Positions 49,360 through 57,369 of a stretch of 64,000 nucleotides of DNA are shown piece after piece (positions within the stretch are counted from its first letter, which is position 1; each line of letters starts with the position of its first letter). A program made the translations under genes and the position numbers. This DNA is from Scrofimicrobium sp. R131 (GTDB lineage: Bacteria; Actinomycetota; Actinomycetes; Actinomycetales; Actinomycetaceae): the NCBI RefSeq assembly GCF_040256745.1, contig NZ_CP138335.1:1550001-1614000 (forward strand). Reading direction: 5' to 3'. The notes beneath the pieces were generated by a model. That model was not told the origin of the DNA, made no database searches, and worked only from the letters and a program-made list of their open reading frames with translations.

Positions 49360-49408
49360 AGCAGTTCCTCCAGTCACAGAACAGGTGGGCACATTTGGCC
49401 CCGTCAGT

Positions 49409-49437
49409 TAGGACACCCCCCGCCACCGAATCTGTCG
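49409..49437 (-). promoter_or_regulatory. Shared ECF-type promoter element, copy 1
   Basis: Minus strand reads CGACAGAT-N13-GTGTCCTA, with the same sequence and spacer as copies at 52726-52754 and 57341-57369. It lies 50 nt before the start of the RCC1 gene at 49359. The GTC core of the right box resembles ECF -10 elements. The assignment to the nearby sigma factor is inferred. Confidence 0.7.
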
Positions 49438-49555
49438 CCAAAACATAGGCCGCAGCATTCCAAATCAGAGGTGGGAGAATGTTCCTACTCCAAAATGACA
49501 TTGCCATCTATCTGTGACCATCCGTCTTATGAGAAGAACCGAGCCCCAAATATGA

Positions 49556-49590
49556 CTCTGTCCCCTCCTGCTTGGCAGGAAGGGACAGAG
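49556..49590 (-). terminator. Terminator after the five-Ig RCC1 gene
   Basis: 15-nt arms CTCTGTCCCCTCCTG and CAGGAAGGGACAGAG match at 14 positions around a CTTGG loop, 16 bp past the stop at 49606. A related hairpin lies at 52876-52906. Confidence 0.75.
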
Positions 49591-49605
49591 TTCCAGGTTG
49601 AACGG

Positions 49606-52600
49606 CTAGTTGGTAATTCGACTCCGAATCGCTCGGTTACCAGCGATCAGTCCGCCGCCCAGGACAACAGCTGTCACTGCAGCAACCCAGAACAATGGAG
49701 ATGTGGCCAGGCCGGTTACTGCCAGTTCCTTGGTCACCTCATCATCCTTATCCTCCGGATCGCCACCACCATTGCCGCCAGCAGCGGTAACCGTCAGAGT
49801 AACGGGCTCGCTGGTCACCGAGCCCTCACTGTTGGTCGCGGTTGCCCGGTACTGAGTCCCACTATCCCCCAGCGTCACCGAATCCAACGACAAGGTCAGA
49901 CCATCACCAGAAACACCATCCGTCACCGGCACCCAGTTCACGCCACCATCAGATGAGGCCTCCCAGGTCACCGTCGGAGCCGGATTACCGGTCACCGTGA
50001 CAGTGAAGTCCGCAGACTCACCCTCGGTCACGGTCTGATCAACCGGCCCAGTGATGGTCGGAGCAACCAACACCGGGTCCACTGTCAGTGTCGCAGCAGC
50101 ACTTGTCACTGAGCCCTCACTGTTGGTCGCGGTCGCCCGGTACTGGGTCCCACTATCAGCCAGCGTCACCGAATCCAACGACAAGGTCAGACCATCACCA
50201 GAAACACCATCCGTCACCGGCACCCAGTTCACGCCACCATCAGATGAGGCCTCCCAGGTCACCGTCGGAGCCGGATTACCGGTCACCGTGACAGTGAAGT
50301 CCGCAGACTCACCCTCGGTCACGGTCTGATCAACCGGCCCAGTGATGGTCGGAGCAACCAACACCGGGTCCACTGTCAGTGTCGCAGCAGCACTTGTCAC
50401 TGAGCCCTCACTGTTGGTCGCGGTCGCCCGGTACTGGGTCCCACTATCAGCCAGCGTCACGTCGGCCAAAGATAGGGTCAGACCATCACCCGAGACACCA
50501 TCCGTCACCGGCACCCACGTAGCACCATCGTCAATCGAAGACTCCCAGGTCACCACCGGTGCCGGAACTCCAGAGGCGCTCACCATGAACTGAGCGGTTT
50601 CGCCGTCAAAAACAGTTACGTCGACCGGATCCGTAATCGTTGGGGCCAGCGGGTCCAGGCTAACAGTTAGGGTTGCGGCAGCACTGGTTACCGAGCCCTC
50701 ACTGTTGGTCGCAGTCGCCCGGTACTGAGTCCCACTATCAGCCAGCACCACCGAAGCCAAAGACAGGGTCAGACCATCACCAGAAACACCATCCGTCACC
50801 GGCTCCCAGTTCACGCCGCCATCAGATGAGGCCTCCCAGGTCACCACCGGCGCCGGAACTCCAGTCGCCAACACCATGAAGGTAGCGGCATCACCTTCGC
50901 CAACAGTCTGATCGACAGGGTCAGTGATTGTCGGGGCCACCAGGACGGGGTCCACTGTCAGTGTCGCAGCGGCGCTAGTCACCGAGCCCTCACTGTTGGT
51001 CGCAATCGCCCGGTACTGGGTCCCACTATCCCCCAGCGTCACCGAATCCAACGACAAGGTCAGACCATCACCAGAAACACCATCAGACACCGGAACCCAC
51101 GAAGCCCCACCATCAGATGAAGACTCCCAAGTCACCGTCGGAGCCGGGTCACCAGTCGCCGTCACAACAAACTCGGCAGAATCACCCTCAGTCACAGTCT
51201 GATCAACAGGGTCAGTGATTGTCGGGGCAGCAAGGAAAGTGAAGCCGTTTGAATACGTGACTGGGGTCTGCTCGATCCCATTCAGCGTCCACGACACCAC
51301 CACGTCAACTGGGCCGGATACGTGAGCGGGAGTCGCAATGCTCCAAGTACCATCACCGTTGTCTACCGGAGCCGTGCTCCCCGCGTCATCTGGGTTGACG
51401 CCATCGACTCCGCCAAAAGTAACTCCGGTGACTACCACTTCAGCGGCAACCGGGGCCGGAGTAACTCTGTCATCGGCAGTGCCGTCACCAAGTGCCCCTA
51501 CACCGTTGAATCCCCAGGAATAGGCTTTGCCATCATCCCCGATCGCCAGAGAGTGAACGTTTCCAGCGGAGACAGCGGTGAACCTGACCCCCGGAGGAGT
51601 AGCGACTTCGCCCGGAATAGGCCAGTTTTCTGGACTATCGAAACCCAACTGACCGTAGTGATTATTCCCCCAGGCGTAGGTTCTGCCATCGTCTCCAATG
51701 GCCACACTATGTCTGCCACCCGTAGCGATATGGGTGAACAATACTCCGACCAGGACCGACGCCTCTACCGGGGCGTTTGTCGAGGCAAATGTGGAGTCAC
51801 CAAGCTGCCCATAGCTATTGTCACCCCATCCGTAGACTTTTCCGTCATTCCCAATAGCCAGTGAAAAGTTGTACCCCGCATTGACACTTGTGAAGCTGAC
51901 TCCATCTGGCGCGGACACTAACACTGGAACAGTGCGATTAGTGTTGGAACCATCGCCTAATTGACCGGAGGAGTTGCCTCCCCAGGCGTAGGCGTTGCCG
52001 TCGTCGCCAAGAGCCAAGGAGTGGTCATTTCCGGCTGACACACTCGTAAAGCTCACACCAGCCGGGAGTGCCACTTCGACCGGGACAGGACTGGAAACAC
52101 TGGAATTGTTGCCCAACTGACCGAAAAAGTTCACACCCCAGGCATATGTTTTGCCATCGCTACCGATCGCCACCGAGTATGCGTTACCGGTGGCCACACT
52201 CGTGAAGCTAACGCCATCCGGCACCTCAACCTCAACAGGCACATGGCTGTCCAATGTGGAGTCGATGCCAAGTTGTCCGGCTCCATTCTCGCCCCAGGCA
52301 TAAGTCTTGCCGTCATCACCAACGGCCAATGCGTGGTTTATCCGCAAGGAAACACTGGTGAACGAAACCCCCTCCGGAAGAACCACCTCAACGGGAACAT
52401 CGCGGTTGGTGGTCGAACCATCGCCCAGTTGCCCGGCCCAGTTCGTTCCAAAACCATAAGTGTGCCCAGTGTCCCCAAGTGTCAGCGAAGAGTCCGCTCC
52501 AGCAGACACAGCCACGATTTCAGGACCAACCGGCTCTTCCACCTGCACGATGGTTCCACCGGCGCTCGACCCACTACCAGGAGTGGGGACAGCATGCACT

Positions 52601-52674
52601 GCAGCTGCGCTGGCGAGCAGCAACACCCCCGCAGCAACCCCACCTGTCACAGACCGTCTAGCTCTGATTCTCAA
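49606..52674 (-). CDS. RCC1-propeller surface protein, five Ig-like domains, LAVTG anchor
   Basis: The largest paralogue, 1022 residues: Arg-rich signal peptide, a TIG-like strand (SSAGGTIVQV), seven RCC1 repeats, a TIG-like second half (VTGVTFGGVDGV...ATPAHVSGPVDVVVSW), five Ig-like domains of about 97 residues, then ELAVTG, a membrane helix and RSRITN. Ig domains 4 and 5 are nearly identical and reflect a recent 291-bp duplication. The start is TTG 52674 after AGGGGGAA, the same start context as the paralogue at 57297. The shared promoter element is at 52726-52754. A long Ig stalk probably holds the propeller away from the wall. Confidence 0.86.
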   Translation of the reverse strand: MRIRARRSVTGGVAAGVLLLASAAAVHAVPTPGSGSSAGGTIVQVEEPVGPEIVAVSAGADSSLTLGDTGHTYGFGTNWAGQLGDGSTTNRDVPVEVVLPEGVSFTSVSLRINHALAVGDDGKTYAWGENGAGQLGIDSTLDSHVPVEVEVPDGVSFTSVATGNAYSVAIGSDGKTYAWGVNFFGQLGNNSSVSSPVPVEVALPAGVSFTSVSAGNDHSLALGDDGNAYAWGGNSSGQLGDGSNTNRTVPVLVSAPDGVSFTSVNAGYNFSLAIGNDGKVYGWGDNSYGQLGDSTFASTNAPVEASVLVGVLFTHIATGGRHSVAIGDDGRTYAWGNNHYGQLGFDSPENWPIPGEVATPPGVRFTAVSAGNVHSLAIGDDGKAYSWGFNGVGALGDGTADDRVTPAPVAAEVVVTGVTFGGVDGVNPDDAGSTAPVDNGDGTWSIATPAHVSGPVDVVVSWTLNGIEQTPVTYSNGFTFLAAPTITDPVDQTVTEGDSAEFVVTATGDPAPTVTWESSSDGGASWVPVSDGVSGDGLTLSLDSVTLGDSGTQYRAIATNSEGSVTSAAATLTVDPVLVAPTITDPVDQTVGEGDAATFMVLATGVPAPVVTWEASSDGGVNWEPVTDGVSGDGLTLSLASVVLADSGTQYRATATNSEGSVTSAAATLTVSLDPLAPTITDPVDVTVFDGETAQFMVSASGVPAPVVTWESSIDDGATWVPVTDGVSGDGLTLSLADVTLADSGTQYRATATNSEGSVTSAAATLTVDPVLVAPTITGPVDQTVTEGESADFTVTVTGNPAPTVTWEASSDGGVNWVPVTDGVSGDGLTLSLDSVTLADSGTQYRATATNSEGSVTSAAATLTVDPVLVAPTITGPVDQTVTEGESADFTVTVTGNPAPTVTWEASSDGGVNWVPVTDGVSGDGLTLSLDSVTLGDSGTQYRATATNSEGSVTSEPVTLTVTAAGGNGGGDPEDKDDEVTKELAVTGLATSPLFWVAAVTAVVLGGGLIAGNRAIRSRITN
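49870..50458. repeat. Recent 291-bp tandem duplication of an Ig-domain module
   Basis: The stretch from about 49870 recurs 291 bp later, essentially without change, through about 50458. The unit length is exactly 97 codons, so the duplication keeps the reading frame and adds one Ig-like domain. The other Ig modules of the gene are clearly more diverged. Confidence 0.85.
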
Positions 52675-52725
52675 TCTCGTTCCCCCTGCAAAAAAACTCT
52701 ACTGCGCGTATCTCACGCTTAATTT

Positions 52726-52754
52726 AGGACACGACACCCCTTAAAATCTGTCGA
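52726..52754 (-). promoter_or_regulatory. Shared ECF-type promoter element, copy 2
   Basis: Minus strand reads CGACAGAT-N13-GTGTCCTA, 52 nt before the TTG start of the five-Ig RCC1 gene. The spacer sequence differs from the other copies while both boxes are kept, which argues for function rather than recent duplication. Confidence 0.7.
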
Positions 52755-52875
52755 AGGCACTCGTAGATCGTCGTTTCGCAGTCAGGACGCGGGGAAAACC
52801 CTCATGACCGAACAGCCCGTTCGTCTAGTTGCGCTGGACCCTCTCCCAAGAGTATTCAGCCGCTCAGATATAACC

Positions 52876-52906
52876 CTGTCCCCTCCGGACTAGCAGGAGA
52901 GGACAG
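52876..52906 (-). terminator. Terminator after the sigma/anti-sigma fusion gene
   Basis: Stem CTGTCCCCTCC (52876-52886) with GGAGAGGACAG (52896-52906), one mismatch, 27 bp past the stop at 52933. The sequence is similar to the terminator at 49556. Confidence 0.6.
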
Positions 52907-52932
52907 TACCTTAGATAGGTTAGCTCGACAGG

Positions 52933-54324
52933 TCACCACCTACCGGCCGCACTCGCCTCCCACCACGCCTTGTCAATGGAGCCTTCGAGTTCGGCCGAGA
53001 ACTCCCCACCGGGGACGGGGTCAAACACCTGGAACTGGAATGGCTCTCCCAACTGCGTCTCGTCGGTTGGCAGGCAGTGAACTTCGCCTGCGTTTACCTC
53101 ACATTGAAGGCCGTTGGAGGCAGTCACAAGGTCGGTGCCATCAGACAGATCCAAGTCCAAATAGTCCAAGGACCAGTCGTCGGTGTCCGACACGGAGAAA
53201 TCGACGGTAATCCACCGTAGTGCCCCCTCTTTGTCCTTCGTCAAAGTGAGGTCAAAGTCGATGCCGGGGACAGTTGCCTGCGTCTGATAGGAAGTCTCTT
53301 CCGTTTGCCAGGAGCCAAACTGAGAATTGCCCACTGCAGCCAGACCAGCGCCCGCCACCAGGGCAATACCGATTCCCAACGTTATCTTGGAGCCAACCGC
53401 AGTGGTAATTCGAGCCGCCATCGGAGCCTTTGGCGCCACCGAGCGGGTCGAACCGGATGCAGCAGCCTGTCCGGTTCCTCCCTGGGCGGCCCCAAGGTCA
53501 GGTTCGGCCGCAGCTGCCGAGCTGGGGTTGGCAGCCAGGTGCGGAATTGTGAGAAACGGCAGCACCCCGAACGCGGCAGGCATGGCCCCAAAGCGGTGCC
53601 AGTTGCGCTGACACTGCGCACACGCATGGACGTGGGCTAGGCCCCGCTCTTCCCTGTCGTGTTCCGCCGGGTCCCCGTGCACAGTCAGGGGAAGCTTGGC
53701 CGCATTCTTCACACACTCTGGGTCGCCTGCACTCAGGTAGTCAATCAGCATCAATCGGAAAAGGGATTGCTTAGCCCGCTGCAGCATACTCGAGATCGCA
53801 GGGGCGGACCGGCCGAATCGTTCGGTCAGCTCGGCCGGTTTCTTCCCCTCAATCGTGACTGCAACCAGGACTTCGCGGTAGTTTGGCGACAATGCATCGA
53901 AGGCCCGCTTCATGGCGCCAATCTCCTGCGATAGTTCGGCAGCCCGGACATTATCTGACGCGATCAACGCCAGCTCAATCTTTTCTTCATCCAGGGGTAG
54001 TTCACGGGTTCGAGGTGACCGAAGCTTGTTCAGGTAGGCGTTCTGCATCATGGTCGCCACGTAGGACCGGGTATTGGTCAGTGGCCCCTTGCCGTCACGC
54101 CAGAGCTGCAGGAGTTTGACGATGGCTTCCTGGACCAGTTCGGCCGGTTCCTCTCGGGCTCCGGCTGCCGCGAAGCTGCGGTTATCCTTCTCGATGATTC
54201 TGCGGGCAGCACTCGTCCAGTAGGGAAGGTATAGGGACAGGAGCCGAGCTGTCGCTTCGGAGTCGCCCGCCCGCGCCGCGTTGACGAGTTCAGCCTCCTC
54301 GCCAGCAGTAAGTTGCTCTGTCAT
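52933..54324 (-). CDS. ECF-like sigma factor fused to a ZAS-type anti-sigma and membrane domain
   Basis: 463-residue regulator. Residues 15-95 look like sigma region 2 (ELVQEAIVKLLQLWRDG). Residues 134-191 look like region 4 (MKRAFDALSPNYREVLVAV...GRSAPAISSMLQRAKQSLFRLM). Next comes His231-X3-Cys235-X2-Cys238, the zinc motif of anti-sigma ZAS domains, then an Ala/Pro linker, a membrane helix (about 313-332) and an extracytoplasmic domain of about 130 residues with two cysteines. The chain therefore combines sigma factor and tethered inhibitor. ATG 54324 is chosen because it begins the conserved region; its ribosome-binding site is weak. The location among RCC1 genes suggests it controls them. 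Confidence 0.8.
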   Translation of the reverse strand: MTEQLTAGEEAELVNAARAGDSEATARLLSLYLPYWTSAARRIIEKDNRSFAAAGAREEPAELVQEAIVKLLQLWRDGKGPLTNTRSYVATMMQNAYLNKLRSPRTRELPLDEEKIELALIASDNVRAAELSQEIGAMKRAFDALSPNYREVLVAVTIEGKKPAELTERFGRSAPAISSMLQRAKQSLFRLMLIDYLSAGDPECVKNAAKLPLTVHGDPAEHDREERGLAHVHACAQCQRNWHRFGAMPAAFGVLPFLTIPHLAANPSSAAAAEPDLGAAQGGTGQAAASGSTRSVAPKAPMAARITTAVGSKITLGIGIALVAGAGLAAVGNSQFGSWQTEETSYQTQATVPGIDFDLTLTKDKEGALRWITVDFSVSDTDDWSLDYLDLDLSDGTDLVTASNGLQCEVNAGEVHCLPTDETQLGEPFQFQVFDPVPGGEFSAELEGSIDKAWWEASAAGRW

Positions 54325-54795
54325 AAACGCGAACCTAGTGCCAGTGGCACTTCGAGGATAGGGCAAAATTGCCGGCCAAGTACCGGAGCAACTTCGGGAT
54401 GGACTTTCCAGCTTCTGAGGCGTAGAGTCGCCGCCTCGGGCGGTGAGTGCGCAGTCATATTGGGCATTATGGGCGACCGCGACCCGATCAGACGGATTGG
54501 AACCGTCAACCGAGGCTTTACGAACATTGGTGCAGACGCTTTCGGCCAGTCCCAGGCAACGCGGTCAGAGAGGAAACCTACCTCCATCCTCCCCCACACC
54601 CACGCTTAACCAGCCACCGGGTGCACCTTTCAGAAGTCATTCCCCATAAACTGATAGAGCCTACTGGAGACTACGCTCAACCGCCTAATGTCGATCCTCG
54701 CAGCTCACGGTCTGTGGGTGACCCCCCGGTCTGGATCAAGTTTGTTGTCGAGGTGAAAAACAAGTAACCTCACAACTGGCCGCATCGCGGTCGTC
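54325..54795. other. Region between the sigma fusion gene and tRNA-Arg
   Basis: About 470 bp without a convincing gene. A perfect palindrome AGTGCCA-G-TGGCACT at 54337-54351, 12 nt upstream of the sigma gene start, may be an operator or a leader hairpin. The element shared by the RCC1 promoters was not found here. Confidence 0.5.
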
Positions 54796-54868
54796 GCCTC
54801 CGTAGCTCAATGGATAGAGCAAGGGCCTTCTAATCCCGAGGTTGCAGGTTCGAGTCCTGTCGGGGGCG
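54796..54868 (+). tRNA. tRNA-Arg (anticodon UCU)
   Basis: 73-nt cloverleaf: acceptor GCCTCCG/CGGGGGC, D-arm AGCTCAATGGATAGAGC, anticodon loop CTTCTAA with UCU, T-loop TTCGAGT, discriminator G. CCA is not encoded. It decodes AGA codons, which are rare in GC-rich genomes. There is no direct-repeat evidence of integration at its 3' end. Confidence 0.95.
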
Positions 54869-55092
54869 CTCACAGGGCGAGGTCTAGACATAGCCCCATG
54901 CCCACCCGCAGCCCAGTTCAGGTCGGAAGCTTGGGCTTCCCAAGTAGACGAGCAGTACCTCAGGTCTTACACTCTCGCTTGAGCTGCTTCGCGAGGTTGC
55001 GATAGCCGACATCAGGACCCGAGATCCCCCACCTTTTCATCGTCTCAGCGCCTCAGTATGGAGAACAATGAGGCAGCGTTTGCTTGGGCCGG
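54869..55092. other. Region between tRNA-Arg and the 55093 RCC1 gene
   Basis: 224 bp. A 26-codon minus-strand frame (55040-54960: MKRWGISGPDVGYRNLAKQLKRECKT) looks protein-like and could be a leftover of a mobile-element or helix-turn-helix gene, but it is too short to identify. Nothing else was seen. Confidence 0.3.
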
Positions 55093-57297
55093 TTATTGGT
55101 TGAGGTGGTGTTTGGCTGTTCGGTTTGCGGTGATCAGTCCGGTGCCCAGGATTAGCGCGGTGAGGCCGGCGATCCATAGGAGGGGGTTGGGGTGGATTCC
55201 GGTGACTGCGAGTTCTTTGGTTACCTCGTTGTTGGTTTGGTCCGGGCCGTTGCTACCGCTAATGGGTGTGGTCACTGTTAGTTTCGCGGGTGCGCTCGTG
55301 GCTTGTCCGGCACTGTTGGTGGCGATCGCGCGGTAGAGGTACCCGTTGTTGGTGGGGGTGCCAACCACGGTTAGCGCCCACCCGTTGGAGCTGGGGGTGG
55401 CATCCGGGTCAGCGCTGATCGCCTCCCAGGTGGTGCCCCCGTTGCGAGAGACCTCCCAAACCACCTCTGGGGTTGGGGTGCCACCCGCCGTGATGGTGAA
55501 CTCAGCCGAATCACCCAGGGTCACCACCTGGTCGGTGGGGTCTGTGATTGTGGGGGCCAGCGGGATGGGGTTGACCGTAAGGGTCGCTGGGGCACTGGTG
55601 GCCTCACCCTGACTGTTAGCCGCGGTGGCCCGATACTGGGTGCCACTATCAGCAAGCACACTTGAGGCGACCATCAGGGTAAGACCATCAGATGAAACGC
55701 CCTCCGTGACCGGCGCCCAGGTTTGGCCCCCATCGCGAGAGGCCTCCCAAGTCACCACCGGGGCCGGCTCCCCACTGGTGGTAACGGTAAACTCAGCCGG
55801 ATCACCCTCAGTAACCGTCTGGTCAGCCGGGTTTGTGATCGTGGGAGCTGCGGGAGTGTAGTAGGTGAACCCACCCGGGTAGGTGATCGGGGTCTGCGCG
55901 ATCCCGTTCAACGTCCAGGAAACCACCACATCAACCGTGCCTGCCTCATGGGTCGGGGTGACAACACTCCAGGTCCCATCACCATTATCCACCGGGATAG
56001 TGCTCTCCGGGTCCCCCGGAGTCGTCCCAGCAAGCCCATCAAACATGATCCCGGTGAGAGCAACCTCGCTCACCACCTCCACCGGAGTTGGCCTATCACT
56101 CACCGTGCCATCACCCAACTGACCAGCCTGATTCCAACCCCAAGCGTAAGCCTTACCGTCCCCACCGATCGCCAAGGAATGCCCATCTCCAGCGGCGACA
56201 CTGGTGAAGGTAACCCCAGCTGGCACAGCCACCTCAACTGGAATCCACCGATCGACGTTCGTGGAGTCACCTACCTGCCCGTAATAGTTCATACCCCAGG
56301 CGTAGACCTTTCCATCATCCCCAACCGCTACGGAATAAGCAATACCCGCGGAGACGCTCGTGAATGCAACACCGGTGGGCAGAACAACTTCAACCGGCGT
56401 ATGTTGGTTTAGGCCCGAGGAATCGCCCAGCGCTCCATATGTGTTCGTTCCCCAAGCGTAGGTCTTGCCGTCGCTCCCAAGGGCCAACGAATGACCATTT
56501 CCAGCAGAGACACCCTTGAATGCAACGCCGCTTGGCACAGCAACCTCAACCGGGGCGTACTGCGGGAAGCCCGAACCGTCACCAAGTTGTCCGTTCCAGT
56601 TCAATCCCCACGCATATAGTTTGCCGTTGTCCCCAATCGCTACCGAATGGGTGCCCCCTGCGGAGACACTGGTGAAGGAAACCCCTTCCGGTAGAGCCAC
56701 CTCGACCGGGGTAAATCGCGCCTCGACTGTACCATCACCAACTTGGCCGCCCTGGTTAAAGCCCCAGCCGTAAGTCTTCCCATCATCCCCGATCGCCAAC
56801 GAATGACCAGTTCCAGCTGAGACACTGGTAAAACTGACTCCATCGGGCATGTCCACTTCCACCGGCGTGGATTGATCTACTGTCGAACCGTCACCTAGCT
56901 GCCCATTCCAGTTCGCACCCCAGGCATAGGTCTTGCCGTTATCCCCAATTGCCAAAGAATGTGCATACCCTGCGGAGACGCTGGTGAAAGCGACGCCGCT
57001 CGGTGCCACGACCTCCACCGGGGTGGACTGATCTATGGTTCCTCCGTCGCCTAGGCTGCCGTATGCATTCATTCCCCAGGCGTAGGTTTTGCCACTATCG
57101 GCAATTGCCAAGGAATGAGTGCCCCCAGCGGAAATGCTGGTGAACGCGATTTCCGGCGTTGACACCATGACCGTGGTGCCACCGGTGTCCGGACCCCGGT
57201 CAGGTGTTGGCACTGCCCCAGCCACGCCAACGCCCCCGAGGACCATGGCACCTGCTGTCGTGACGGCCGCGATGGCGCGCTTTGTTCTCATTCTCAA
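55093..57297 (-). CDS. RCC1-propeller surface protein, two Ig-like domains, LAVTG anchor
   Basis: 734-residue paralogue: signal peptide (RTKRAIAAVTTAGAMVLGG), PDRGPDTGGTTVMV as TIG-like first strand, seven RCC1 repeats, ALTGIMFDGLAGT...VTPTHEAGTVDVVVSW as TIG-like second half, Ig-like domains from about 490 (APTITNPADQTV) and 590 (APTITDPTDQVV), then ELAVTG, a membrane helix and a basic tail. The start is TTG 57297 after AGGGGGAA, as in the 52674 gene. The shared promoter element is at 57341-57369. Closely related at both DNA and protein level to the other family members, so the cluster grew by duplication. Confidence 0.86.
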   Translation of the reverse strand: MRMRTKRAIAAVTTAGAMVLGGVGVAGAVPTPDRGPDTGGTTVMVSTPEIAFTSISAGGTHSLAIADSGKTYAWGMNAYGSLGDGGTIDQSTPVEVVAPSGVAFTSVSAGYAHSLAIGDNGKTYAWGANWNGQLGDGSTVDQSTPVEVDMPDGVSFTSVSAGTGHSLAIGDDGKTYGWGFNQGGQVGDGTVEARFTPVEVALPEGVSFTSVSAGGTHSVAIGDNGKLYAWGLNWNGQLGDGSGFPQYAPVEVAVPSGVAFKGVSAGNGHSLALGSDGKTYAWGTNTYGALGDSSGLNQHTPVEVVLPTGVAFTSVSAGIAYSVAVGDDGKVYAWGMNYYGQVGDSTNVDRWIPVEVAVPAGVTFTSVAAGDGHSLAIGGDGKAYAWGWNQAGQLGDGTVSDRPTPVEVVSEVALTGIMFDGLAGTTPGDPESTIPVDNGDGTWSVVTPTHEAGTVDVVVSWTLNGIAQTPITYPGGFTYYTPAAPTITNPADQTVTEGDPAEFTVTTSGEPAPVVTWEASRDGGQTWAPVTEGVSSDGLTLMVASSVLADSGTQYRATAANSQGEATSAPATLTVNPIPLAPTITDPTDQVVTLGDSAEFTITAGGTPTPEVVWEVSRNGGTTWEAISADPDATPSSNGWALTVVGTPTNNGYLYRAIATNSAGQATSAPAKLTVTTPISGSNGPDQTNNEVTKELAVTGIHPNPLLWIAGLTALILGTGLITANRTAKHHLNQ

Positions 57298-57340
57298 CGC
57301 TTCCCCCTACGTGCTGGTTGTGCACGATCTGCACATAATG

Positions 57341-57369
57341 TAAGACACGCAGAGAACTGGGATCTGTCG
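57341..57369 (-). promoter_or_regulatory. Shared ECF-type promoter element, copy 3
   Basis: Minus strand reads CGACAGAT-N13-GTGTCTTA, 44 nt before the TTG start at 57297. It differs from the other two copies at one position of the right box. Confidence 0.7.
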
